From: Breznakibacter xylanolyticus
Lineage (GTDB): Bacteria; Bacteroidota; Bacteroidia; Bacteroidales; Marinilabiliaceae
Direction: 5' to 3'
Length of the DNA: 49,463 nucleotides
NCBI RefSeq assembly: GCF_003254275.1
Contig: NZ_QKZK01000029.1
Coordinates: 1-49,463 of the forward strand
In this document: positions 8,622 through 16,214 of the stretch, piece after piece
Position numbering within the stretch: the stretch's first letter is position 1
Layout of the letters: each line of letters opens with the position of its first letter
The notes under the pieces: model-generated
What the model was told of the DNA's origin: nothing
The model's database searches: none
Seen by the model: only the letters and a program-made list of their open reading frames with translations
Made by a program: the position numbers and the translations under genes

Positions 8622-8629
8622 TATGTTTG
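8622..8629 (+). promoter_or_regulatory. -7-like element that argues for the lipoprotein thioredoxin start
   Basis: TATGTTTG matches TAnnTTTG. It overlaps an in-frame ATG at 8623. If it is a promoter, translation must start later, at 8644 or 8647. A CCCCTTCGGGG hairpin lies just upstream at 8592-8602. Confidence 0.4.
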
Positions 8630-8643
8630 TAAAAAATAAAAAA

Positions 8644-9120
8644 ATGATGAAGTACTTGGTTATCGCGGCATTGCTGGGCGTGTTTTTCAGCACCTCCACC
8701 TCGTGCGCCAACAACGAAAAACCTGAAAACGGCTCCGTGGCCGTAAGCGCCGATTCGGCCAAGGTGGTTTATCTCACCAAAGAGACCTTTAAGGCCAAGG
8801 TGTTCGATTACGAAGCCAACAAAGAGTGGAAATATGCGGGCAACGTGCCGGCCATTGTCGATTTTTATGCCGACTGGTGTGGACCCTGCCGCATGCTGAG
8901 CCCCGTGCTCGAAGATTTGCAAAAACAATACGGCAACAAGTTGCAGGTGTATAAAATCAACACTGACAAAGAGAAAGAGCTGGCTGCCACCTTTGGCATC
9001 CGCAGCCTCCCTACGGTGGTGTTTATTCCTCTGGAGGGACAGCCCCAGGCCGTGATGGGTTTTCAACCCAAGGAAAGCCTTGAACAAATTATCAGCAACG
9101 TGCTAAAAGTTCAAAAATAA
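8644..9120 (+). CDS. Thioredoxin-domain lipoprotein
   Basis: About 158 residues: signal peptide MMKYLVIAALLGVFFSTSTS, a lipobox Cys at residue 21, a short polar linker, then a complete thioredoxin domain with W78-C79-G80-P81-C82-R83 and SLPTVVF as the cis-proline loop. It is predicted to be anchored in the inner or outer membrane facing the periplasm, reducing or exchanging disulfides in exported proteins. It resembles the preceding cytosolic thioredoxin closely (LTKETFKAKVFDYEANKEW). ATG 8644 is chosen because the upstream ATG 8623 lies in a likely -7 promoter element; ATG 8647 is equally possible. Confidence 0.88.
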   Translation: MMKYLVIAALLGVFFSTSTSCANNEKPENGSVAVSADSAKVVYLTKETFKAKVFDYEANKEWKYAGNVPAIVDFYADWCGPCRMLSPVLEDLQKQYGNKLQVYKINTDKEKELAATFGIRSLPTVVFIPLEGQPQAVMGFQPKESLEQIISNVLKVQK

Positions 9121-9162
9121 TCAGATATAACCTTTTAATAAGGTTTCTCTTATCAACACATC

Positions 9163-9192
9163 GCCCCATTTGCTTAGACAAGTGGGGCTTTT
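9163..9192 (+). terminator. Rho-independent terminator after the thioredoxin pair
   Basis: GCCCCATTTG (9163-9172) pairs with CAAGTGGGGC (9179-9188) and is followed by TTTTGTTT. The next promoter's TTTG box begins directly after it. Confidence 0.75.
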
Positions 9193-9193
9193 G

Positions 9194-9225
9194 TTTGCCC
9201 CGTTCGAACAAAAACCCCACCTTTG
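9194..9225 (+). promoter_or_regulatory. Promoter of the TPP-riboswitch transcript
   Basis: TTTG (9194-9197), a 20-bp gap, then CACCTTTG (9218-9225, one mismatch to TAnnTTTG). This is the usual Bacteroidota -33/-7 layout. Transcription would start near 9232, just before the riboswitch. Confidence 0.65.
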
Positions 9226-9246
9226 CGTTGTTTTGTTGAAATGCTC

Positions 9247-9325
9247 TACAATGGGGTGCCTGAATACGCGGGCTGAGATTATACCCTTCGAACCTGGTCG
9301 GGTCATGCCGACAAGGGAAAATGGT
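9247..9325 (+). promoter_or_regulatory. TPP riboswitch (THI box)
   Basis: The conserved THI-box words occur in order: GGGGTGCC (9253-9260), GGCTGAGA (9271-9278), ATACCC (9281-9286), GAACCTG (9290-9296), ATGCCG (9305-9310) and CAAGGGAA (9312-9319). GGGGT pairs with ATACCC as helix P2. It senses thiamine pyrophosphate and should lower expression of the downstream TonB-dependent receptor when TPP is plentiful. Helix P1 is weak as read here. The gap to the receptor start contains an inverted repeat that may be the expression platform. Confidence 0.93.
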
Positions 9326-9342
9326 TTTAGGACTTCCTCATT

Positions 9343-9374
9343 GCAGTTTTTCGTTTTGTTTCATTAAAAAACTG
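9343..9374 (+). promoter_or_regulatory. Inverted repeat, candidate riboswitch expression platform
   Basis: GCAGTTTTT (9343-9351) is complementary to AAAAACTGC (9366-9374). The hairpin ends 10 nt before the receptor ATG and has no T run after it. This fits control of translation initiation better than termination. Confidence 0.5.
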
Positions 9375-9384
9375 CTTCAATCCC

Positions 9385-11850
9385 ATGAAAAGATTTTTGC
9401 TGACGGCCTGCACCGGCCTGATGATGACCCTGTGGGTCAATGGCCAGCACACCGTAAGCGGCCATGTGAGAAATGCCGATGGCGAACCCCTGCCAGGCGC
9501 GGCCGTGCTCATCGACGGCCGGGGAGCGGCCACCAACGCGGCCGGCCAGTTTGTCATTGACAACGTGAAAAGTGGCACCCACAATCTCAATGCATCGTTC
9601 ATCGGCTACGAACCATACACGGCACCGGTTAACGTGGCAGGCGATGTGGATCACAACGTGGTGCTCACCTCACGCAGCATCGTCACCGGAGAGGTGATGA
9701 TTTCGGCCATCAAGGCACAGAAAAACGACCCGGTGGCCTATACCGGCATCACCCGCGAAGCTATCGACAAACAGAATTACGGACAGGACATTCCCTACCT
9801 GCTGAGCCTCACGCCCGGCTTGGTGACCACCTCCGATGCCGGCACCGGCGTGGGTTACACGGGGTTGCGACTGAGAGGCACCGATGCCTCGCGCATCAAC
9901 ATCACCGTGAATGGCATCCCCCTCAACGATGCCGAGTCACAGGCAGTGTATTGGGTGAACATGCCCGACTTTGCCTCGTCGGTCGACGAAATGCAGGTGC
10001 AGCGCGGCGTGGGCACATCCACCAACGGCGCGGCCTCATTTGGCGGTTCCATCAACCTGAGTACCCTGGGCGTGTCGGCATCCCCGCAAGTGGTGACCGA
10101 CAACAGCTACGGGTCGTTCAACACGTTGCGAAACTCGGTGATGGTCAAAACCGGACTACTGAACGACAAATTCGCCTTTGATGTGCGCCTGTCGAACATG
10201 CATTCCGATGGTTTTGTGGATCGCGCTTTTTCGGATCTCAAGTCGTTCTACCTCTCGGGAGGGTACTTTTCCGAAGCCACTTCGCTGCGCTTTGTCACCT
10301 TTTCGGGCAAGGAGCACACTTATCAGGCGTGGAACGGCGTGCCCAAGGTGAAGCTCAATGGCGACCGCGCCGGCATGGAAAAATTGGTGATGATGGACGG
10401 CTGGTCACAGGCCGAGGCCGAAAACCTTTACTCAGCCGATGCGCGCACCTTTAACCGCTACCTGTACGCCAACCAAACCGACAACTACGAACAGAACCAC
10501 TATCAGTTGCACCTGTCGCACCGCATACAAAGCAACATGCACATAAACGCATCGCTGCACTACACCCATGGCGAGGGTTACTACGAATCGTACAAGTACG
10601 ACACCAAGTTCAGCAAATACGGGCTGCCCTTTTCGTCGGTGGTGGTGGATGGTAAAGAAGTGAAACGCACCGACCTGGTGAACCAAAAATGGCTCGACAA
10701 CGACTTTTACGGGGCGGTGTTTTCGTGGATTTACCAAACCGACCATCTGCACCTGGTGTCGGGAGCCGCTGCCAACCGCTATCTGGGACGTCACTTTGGC
10801 GATGTGGTGTGGATGTCTGTGAACAACGGCACGGCGCTGCCATACGAATGGTATCGCAACAAGGGCACCAAGGACGACTTCAACTGGTACACCAAAGCCA
10901 CCCTTGAGGTGGCCGACGGGGTGAGCATATACGGCGACCTGCAATACCGCAGCGTGGCTTACCACATGGAAGGGCTGCACGATGACTTTACCGACCTGGC
11001 GCTCCGCAAAAGCTTCGCCTTTGTAAACCCCAAGGCAGGCATCAACTATGCTTTTGCAACAGGCGGACGCGTATTTGCCTCAGTGGCGGTGGCCAACCGC
11101 GAGCCCTCGCGCAACGACTTTCGCGATGCCGACATCGACAAAAAACCCACTGCCGAAAAACTCACCGACTACGAGGCGGGCATTGAATGGAAGTCGGATC
11201 GATGGGCTGTGCAACTCAACGCCTATTACATGATGTATGACGATCAACTGGTACTCACGGGCGAAGTGAACAACGTGGGCTCAGCCATCATGACCAACGT
11301 ACCCGAAAGTTTCCGACGGGGCATCGAAGTCACGGCCGGCATCCAACCGTTCAACAGCCTCAGGGTGTCGGGCAGTGTGGCCCTGTCGGAAAACAAAATC
11401 AAAAACTTTACTTCCCATGTGGACAACTGGAGTTATTGGGACGATCCTGACAATCAACCCTTTCAGCTTGTAGCAGAACTGGGTACGACCGACATTGCCT
11501 TTTCGCCATCGGTAACGGCATCGGGACAAGCCGAATGGACACCCATTAAAAACCTCACGGCCTCGTGGATGAGCAAGTATGTGGGCGATCAATTCATCGA
11601 CAATACCTCGAACCGCCAACGCATGCTCGATGCCTACCTGGTGAATGATGTGGTGCTGAATTACCATTTGCCGGTGAAAGGCTGGTGCGCCTTCGACTTT
11701 GGCTTGCAAGTGAACAACATCCTTAACGAGCAATACATCTCCAACGCCTGGGTGTATCGCTACGTCTCCGAAAACATCGAGGACGTGCTGGATGGTTATT
11801 TCCCGCAAGCAGGACGCCATGTGATGGGGAGGGTGAGAATGAGCTTCTAA
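9385..11850 (+). CDS. TonB-dependent outer-membrane receptor, predicted thiamine importer
   Basis: An 821-residue TonB-dependent transporter. A signal peptide (about residues 1-21) is followed by a carboxypeptidase-like regulatory domain (HTVSGHVRNADGEPLPGAAV) to about residue 100. The plug domain (LRLRGTDASRINITVNGIPL; VQRGVGTSTNGAASFGGSIN) comes next, then a 22-strand barrel ending in the terminal aromatic RVRMSF. The TPP riboswitch in its leader marks it as a thiamine or thiamine-phosphate transporter, as for riboswitch-controlled outer-membrane thiamine receptors described in Bacteroides. No SusD-like partner, PnuT permease or thiamine pyrophosphokinase follows. Its stop codon is separated by one base from a 21-bp repeat array. 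Confidence 0.9.
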   Translation: MKRFLLTACTGLMMTLWVNGQHTVSGHVRNADGEPLPGAAVLIDGRGAATNAAGQFVIDNVKSGTHNLNASFIGYEPYTAPVNVAGDVDHNVVLTSRSIVTGEVMISAIKAQKNDPVAYTGITREAIDKQNYGQDIPYLLSLTPGLVTTSDAGTGVGYTGLRLRGTDASRINITVNGIPLNDAESQAVYWVNMPDFASSVDEMQVQRGVGTSTNGAASFGGSINLSTLGVSASPQVVTDNSYGSFNTLRNSVMVKTGLLNDKFAFDVRLSNMHSDGFVDRAFSDLKSFYLSGGYFSEATSLRFVTFSGKEHTYQAWNGVPKVKLNGDRAGMEKLVMMDGWSQAEAENLYSADARTFNRYLYANQTDNYEQNHYQLHLSHRIQSNMHINASLHYTHGEGYYESYKYDTKFSKYGLPFSSVVVDGKEVKRTDLVNQKWLDNDFYGAVFSWIYQTDHLHLVSGAAANRYLGRHFGDVVWMSVNNGTALPYEWYRNKGTKDDFNWYTKATLEVADGVSIYGDLQYRSVAYHMEGLHDDFTDLALRKSFAFVNPKAGINYAFATGGRVFASVAVANREPSRNDFRDADIDKKPTAEKLTDYEAGIEWKSDRWAVQLNAYYMMYDDQLVLTGEVNNVGSAIMTNVPESFRRGIEVTAGIQPFNSLRVSGSVALSENKIKNFTSHVDNWSYWDDPDNQPFQLVAELGTTDIAFSPSVTASGQAEWTPIKNLTASWMSKYVGDQFIDNTSNRQRMLDAYLVNDVVLNYHLPVKGWCAFDFGLQVNNILNEQYISNAWVYRYVSENIEDVLDGYFPQAGRHVMGRVRMSF

Positions 11851-11851
11851 A

Positions 11852-12229
11852 TTGCTGTTTCGAAGCTCGACAATCCCGTTCAAAGAAGAAACAATGCCGT
11901 TCCGAAGGGAAATATTCCCGTTCAGAACGGCATTGTTTTCATCCAAAAACCAGCAAAATCCTGTCCGACACAGGAAATTGCCGTTTCGAACAGGAAATTT
12001 CTGTTTTGAAGAGCAAAAAATTCCCGTTCCGAAGGGAAAACATTCCGTTCCGAACGGCATTGTCGGAGTTAAAGACCCCTCGATTCCCGTTCGAAATATC
12101 AAATTGCTCCTCCGAACGGAAAACGTCGTCTATCAGAACAAAAACGTGGAGGCAAGCAACGGGATCATTCTCGTTCACAACTCCATTATTGGACCAGACA
12201 ACGACAACATCCAAGTTCAAAACGGCAAT
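11852..12229. repeat. 18-unit, exactly phased 21-bp palindromic repeat array
   Basis: Eighteen consecutive 21-bp units run without any indel, starting one base after the receptor stop codon. The rough consensus is the half-site ATTnCCGTTC, one base, then its complement GAACGGnAAT, so each unit is itself palindromic. Units diverge strongly, and the last four or five keep only traces. Because 21 is a multiple of three, a plus frame is open throughout and reads as heptapeptides such as IPFKEET, MPFRREI, LPFRTGN and IPVRNIK. Minus frames are also open and read RNGNF-like heptads. Whether it is translated, transcribed or a DNA-level element is unknown. Confidence 0.8.
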
Positions 12230-12237
12230 TTGCTCCC

Positions 12238-12267
12238 TTGTTTGGGAAGATATACCGTATATCTTTG
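12238..12267 (+). promoter_or_regulatory. Promoter of the small exported protein
   Basis: TTG (12238-12240), a 19-bp gap and TATCTTTG (12260-12267), a perfect -7 element. The start codon of the next gene is 18 bp downstream of the -7 box, so the leader is very short. Confidence 0.65.
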
Positions 12268-12285
12268 CACCAACGCCCCCCAACC

Positions 12286-12759
12286 ATGCAACCACCCCAC
12301 TCCCTCATTGCACTTTTATGGTTGCTCACCATCGTGAGCACATCCAACGCCAAGGCACAAACCACCGATGACATGCCACGATATGCCCTCACATTAGGGC
12401 TGTTACAAGGCGGCGGGGCACTGGTGGGTGCCGACATCGAATATGCATTGACACGCCGATGGGGCGCACAGGCCGGGCTGGGCATGCTGGGCAACACCTC
12501 CATGGCCGTGGGGGTCAACTATCACCTGTGTCCACAACTCAACAGTCCCTTTGTGTCGTTACAATATTGCCAACAGGGTTTCAGAAATGATTTTGCAGTC
12601 AGGCTCATCGGCCCGAGCCTGGTGTACCGCGGAAAAAAATGGTTCTCGTGCCAAATCGGCTTCGGTAAGGTTCTCGACCACGGGGCGGGATGGACATCAG
12701 CACAAAGAGCCCCCGGCTATTGGCTCACGTATGCCATTGGGGTGTATCGGTGCTGGTAA
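12286..12759 (+). CDS. Small exported protein, probable outer-membrane barrel
   Basis: A 157-residue protein of unknown function. It has a signal peptide (MQPPHSLIALLWLLTIVSTS, cut near NAKA). The mature part has alternating glycine- and aromatic-rich strands: YALTLGLLQGGGALVGADIE, WGAQAGLGML, FVSLQYCQQGF and WFSCQIGFGKVLDH. This is the look of a small outer-membrane beta-barrel, and it ends in YRCW. The ATG at 12286 is fixed by the promoter directly upstream; an in-frame ATG at 12238 falls in the promoter. No family is recognised. Confidence 0.7.
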   Translation: MQPPHSLIALLWLLTIVSTSNAKAQTTDDMPRYALTLGLLQGGGALVGADIEYALTRRWGAQAGLGMLGNTSMAVGVNYHLCPQLNSPFVSLQYCQQGFRNDFAVRLIGPSLVYRGKKWFSCQIGFGKVLDHGAGWTSAQRAPGYWLTYAIGVYRCW

Positions 12760-12825
12760 CCATCAAGAGAAATTCAATTAGCTGCTGGTTTTAGCATTTC
12801 CTTCAAACGCCAACATACAAAAAAA

Positions 12826-12868
12826 CAAAAGGCAATTGATAGAAATTCAATTCTCTGTCAATTGCCTT
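12826..12868 (-). terminator. Terminator of the xse operon
   Basis: AAGGCAATTGA (12829-12839) pairs with TCAATTGCCTT (12858-12868). Read on the minus strand, the stem is followed by a T-rich stretch (TTGTTTTTTTG), as expected for the end of transcripts coming through xseB. Confidence 0.75.
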
Positions 12869-12928
12869 AAACAACAAGATAAAAAGCACCGTCTCGCGGA
12901 GCTGCCCATCTCAACAACAAATAGAAAT

Positions 12929-13126
12929 TTATTCCATCTCCTTCAACACCAGATCCACCTCCTCCTGCGTGTTGTGCAGTTTTTCTTTACACATTTTGAT
13001 GAGGGTAGCCACGCGTTTCACTTTTTCAGAGAGGTCATCCACATCCAGTTCCTCCTGTTCTATTTTCCGAAGAATGAGTTCTATTTCGGCCATTGCCTCG
13101 CTATAGGTGATTGCTTTTTTGCTCAT
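12929..13126 (-). CDS. xseB: Exodeoxyribonuclease VII small subunit
   Basis: A 65-residue helical protein with the family pattern SYSEAMAEIELILRKIEQEE-LDVDDL-SEKVKRVATLIKMCKEKL. Several small subunits bind one XseA to form exonuclease VII, which degrades single-stranded DNA from either end into acid-soluble oligonucleotides. Length is normal. It lies 51 bp downstream of xseA on the same strand and is the last gene before the terminator. Confidence 0.93.
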   Translation of the reverse strand: MSKKAITYSEAMAEIELILRKIEQEELDVDDLSEKVKRVATLIKMCKEKLHNTQEEVDLVLKEME

Positions 13127-13177
13127 GTGATGTATTGTTTGGCGCTTACTGCGCGGTGAATGAATATTTAAGTGAAT

Positions 13178-14545
13178 TTAATCGACAATAGATGAGATGG
13201 CACCAGACTTCAGCAGCGTGGTCAGCACGTCGCCGGACTTCACGTCCGAAGGATGCTTCACCACTCGCCCATTGCAATAGGTCACCGAGAAGCCCCGATT
13301 GAGAATGTTCACGGGGTCATGCAGGCGCATTTTTTCATCGAGGAAATTGAGGTGTTGATGCCGGTTCTTGATGAGAGCCAACGATGCCCGCTGCAAACGT
13401 TCCCGCAGCATCAGCAGACGCACCTGCTCACGGCCAAACCGCTGCCCGGTGGCTCCCTGCAGGCGTTGCCCCGCCTGATGGAGGCGCACCTGCCGACGGG
13501 TTAGTGCCGTGGTGGTGCGATGCCCCAATTGGTCGGTAAATCGCATCAAACGACCGCGTTGCCGCTCGAGATGTTGCTGCACCAGGGGCACAAAACGGCC
13601 GGCAGCACGCTCCAAACGGTCATGTGCATCATCCAGATACTCGTCCCAGGCGGATGTGACATCGGCAAGTGCCTGATCGAGCCACTGCTCAAAATCCATG
13701 GCGTGATGAATGATAAATTCGGCCACCGCCGTGGGCGTTTTCAGTTGGGTATGTGCCACCATGTCGGCCACCGATTCATCGCGGTCATGACCAATGCCCG
13801 TGAGCACCGGCAGCGGGAACTGCGCCACATGCAACGCCAGGTCGTAGCCATCAAAACAGACCAAATCTGCCGAAGCTCCCCCTCCTCGCATGATGGCCAC
13901 ACAGTCAAAAAAATCCTCATGCTCATACACCTGTCCCAATGCCTCAATAATAGATGCTTCGGCGCGTTCGCCCTGCATGATGGCCGGAAACAACTTCACA
14001 TAAAAACGGATGCCCTGACGGTTGTTGCGCAACTGGTCGAGAAAATCCTCGTACCCGGCCGCCGTGGGCGATGAAATAACGGCAATGCGTTGCAGCACCA
14101 CCGGCAGCTCCAGTTCGCGGTTCATGTCGAACACTCCCTCGGCTTGCAGACGGGCAATCACCTCCATGCGGCGACGTGCCATGTCGCCCAACGTGTAGGT
14201 GGCGTCCATATTAATGACATTGAAGTTCAACCCGTACACCTCCTGATATTCGGGCGTTCCCCTCACCAATATCTTCATCCCCGCCGATAAAGATTGCCGG
14301 GTGGTGCTTTCGAAATAAGGCTTAATGATGCGAAACGTACTGGCCCAGATGGTGGCTCGCATGCGTGCGACCACCTGGTTTGAAGCCTCGTCCTTTTGAA
14401 TGAGTTCGAGATAACAGTGACCGTTGCGGTGCATGCGCACATCGCTGATTTCGCCCGTCACCCATACCGGTAGGTCAAAGGCCGCTGCCACCGCATTTTT
14501 AATGCGCGTGCCCAGCTCCAAAAGTGTGATGGATGGTTGTGACAT
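13178..14545 (-). CDS. xseA: Exodeoxyribonuclease VII large subunit
   Basis: A 455-residue catalytic subunit of exonuclease VII. The N-terminal OB-fold (residues about 1-105, VWVTGEISDVRMHRNGHCYL) binds single-stranded DNA. The catalytic core contains RIAVISSPTAAGYEDFLDQL and GIGHDRDESVADMVAHTQLK-TPTAVAEFI. A long coiled-coil with Arg/Gln/Leu repeats (about 275-400) docks XseB. The C-terminal barrel carries ILNRGFSVTYCNGRVV. It starts one base after the stop codon of the upstream protease gene, so translational coupling is likely. Confidence 0.95.
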   Translation of the reverse strand: MSQPSITLLELGTRIKNAVAAAFDLPVWVTGEISDVRMHRNGHCYLELIQKDEASNQVVARMRATIWASTFRIIKPYFESTTRQSLSAGMKILVRGTPEYQEVYGLNFNVINMDATYTLGDMARRRMEVIARLQAEGVFDMNRELELPVVLQRIAVISSPTAAGYEDFLDQLRNNRQGIRFYVKLFPAIMQGERAEASIIEALGQVYEHEDFFDCVAIMRGGGASADLVCFDGYDLALHVAQFPLPVLTGIGHDRDESVADMVAHTQLKTPTAVAEFIIHHAMDFEQWLDQALADVTSAWDEYLDDAHDRLERAAGRFVPLVQQHLERQRGRLMRFTDQLGHRTTTALTRRQVRLHQAGQRLQGATGQRFGREQVRLLMLRERLQRASLALIKNRHQHLNFLDEKMRLHDPVNILNRGFSVTYCNGRVVKHPSDVKSGDVLTTLLKSGAISSIVD

Positions 14546-14546
14546 G

Positions 14547-16214
14547 CTATGGTTTGATCAGTTTAATGGTTTTGATTTGATGATTCAGGTCGATGGTAAG
14601 AACGTAAACGCCGCGCCCCAAATGCCCCAATCCATCCACAACGGTCGGAAGTGCACGACGCTCCTGCCAAACCCGGCTACCCATACTATTATAAATGGTG
14701 AGCAGTACCGATAGATGATCAGGGACACCATTGGCCGACACATTGATGCATTCAGAAAAAGGATTTGGCCATACCTTCCAGTGCACATCGGCCGGTGCAA
14801 CCTCAGCCTGAGTTGAGAACCACGCTTTAGTAAAATCGGGCACCCCAAAACCATAACGGTTCACGTCCCAGTGGGGCTGCCGCACTGCCGAAGCTCGAAT
14901 GGCGTCCACCACCTCGTGAGACTTGAGCTGAGGGCGGCTTTGCCACAAACAGGCGGCCAACCCGCCAATGATGGGCGCCGCATAAGACGTTCCGGTTCCA
15001 TAACCGGCCACATGGCCCGAAGGCAAAATCATGGCCACCCCTTCACCACGAGCCACCACATCGGGTTTGATGCGCCCATCAGGTGTAGGTCCCCATCCCG
15101 AAAATGACGATATTGACAAATCGCTTCGCACCGATCCTACCGACAACACATTGGCTGCATCGCCGGGCACCGTGATATATTTCCAGCTTTTATCGCCCTC
15201 GTTACCAGCCGAAACCACCACCACCATCCCCTTATCGACTGCCATGTTGGCAGCCCGGGAAATGCGTGTACTCCCGTTGAGGTCGGCATAAGAATAATTT
15301 AACAAGGGATCATCGAACGTAAAATAGCCCAACGACGACTGGATGACATCCACCCCGGCACTATCGGCAAATTCGGCCGCACACACCCATAAATCGGCCT
15401 CCAAAGGTGATTCAGAGACCGCATCCTCAGTACGAAGCAACCAATAGGCGGCCTCGGGCGCCGCCCCCAAATATTTCACAGCACCACTCTTTACACCGGC
15501 CATCACCGACAATACGGTAGAGCCATGGCTACTCCCCTCGAACACATTGCTTCCGGGCGAAAAGAAATCACGCGTCCCCAATATTTGAAGCCCTTCCGAC
15601 CAGGTCGAGCGATTCACCATCAAAAATCCGTTGTCAATTACAGCAATGTGCATCCCATCACCCTTGTAGCCGACATCGTGCAAAGCCTGACCGTTCAGCA
15701 TGCTCAGCTGGTCATAAGCCGCACCATACAAGTCCACCTCTGAATTAGTGGACTTGAGCTCGCTGCGCGGCGCCCCTTTGGAGAGAGATACACTTTTAAG
15801 CAAAGGCGTTTTAATCAGAGCCGCCTCGCGCACGTAGCCCTGCTGCATCAACAACTCGACCCAATGGGCATCACCAGCAGTCACGATCACCCCATTAAGC
15901 CATCGCGAGGTATCACGTACCATCAGTCCCAACGCCTTCAATTTATTGACATAAACCGGCGACACGGGCAGATCGGTACTGTCGATGGCAATCCCCTGTC
16001 GGGCACGCCGGGAAATCGCCCGAGGCGATAAAAATGTTTCAGGTTTAGAGAAAACATGGGGAGTGCCCTGCTTATCTTTTAACCCAACCCAATAATAATA
16101 GTCCTGCGCCACAGTGGGTAAAAAACAAACCCAACATAACAAAATGACAAAAAGCCGATGGAATTTCCATCCATCGGCCTTCATTCGAGATGATATGATC
16201 AATCGTTTTTTCAT
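14547..16214 (-). CDS. Secreted S8 (subtilisin-like) serine protease with type IX secretion tail
   Basis: A 555-residue exported protease. A signal peptide lies within residues 11-37, followed by a propeptide-like region to about 160. The catalytic triad is Asp194 (HIAVIDNGF), His230 (SSHGSTVLSVMAG) and Ser410 (GTGTSYAAP), with oxyanion Asn338 (SAGNEGD). Residues about 480-555 form a C-terminal sorting domain of the T9SS type A kind (VWPNPFSECINVS, GRGVYVLTI, KTIKLIKP), so the enzyme should cross the outer membrane through the type IX system. Its ATG overlaps the stop of the upstream MORN-like gene by four bases, and its stop is one base from xseA. Substrate is unknown. Confidence 0.9.
   Translation of the reverse strand: MKKRLIISSRMKADGWKFHRLFVILLCWVCFLPTVAQDYYYWVGLKDKQGTPHVFSKPETFLSPRAISRRARQGIAIDSTDLPVSPVYVNKLKALGLMVRDTSRWLNGVIVTAGDAHWVELLMQQGYVREAALIKTPLLKSVSLSKGAPRSELKSTNSEVDLYGAAYDQLSMLNGQALHDVGYKGDGMHIAVIDNGFLMVNRSTWSEGLQILGTRDFFSPGSNVFEGSSHGSTVLSVMAGVKSGAVKYLGAAPEAAYWLLRTEDAVSESPLEADLWVCAAEFADSAGVDVIQSSLGYFTFDDPLLNYSYADLNGSTRISRAANMAVDKGMVVVVSAGNEGDKSWKYITVPGDAANVLSVGSVRSDLSISSFSGWGPTPDGRIKPDVVARGEGVAMILPSGHVAGYGTGTSYAAPIIGGLAACLWQSRPQLKSHEVVDAIRASAVRQPHWDVNRYGFGVPDFTKAWFSTQAEVAPADVHWKVWPNPFSECINVSANGVPDHLSVLLTIYNSMGSRVWQERRALPTVVDGLGHLGRGVYVLTIDLNHQIKTIKLIKP

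Noticed and set aside
9385-11850. SusC-type glycan importer
   Set aside because: No SusD-like gene follows, and the TPP riboswitch points to thiamine.
11852-12337. A normal protein-coding gene (161 codons from a TTG)
   Set aside because: The frame is open only because the 21-bp unit lacks stops; minus-strand frames are equally open, the start is TTG one base after a stop, and the frame runs through the promoter of the next gene. It is kept as a repeat array with coding potential noted.
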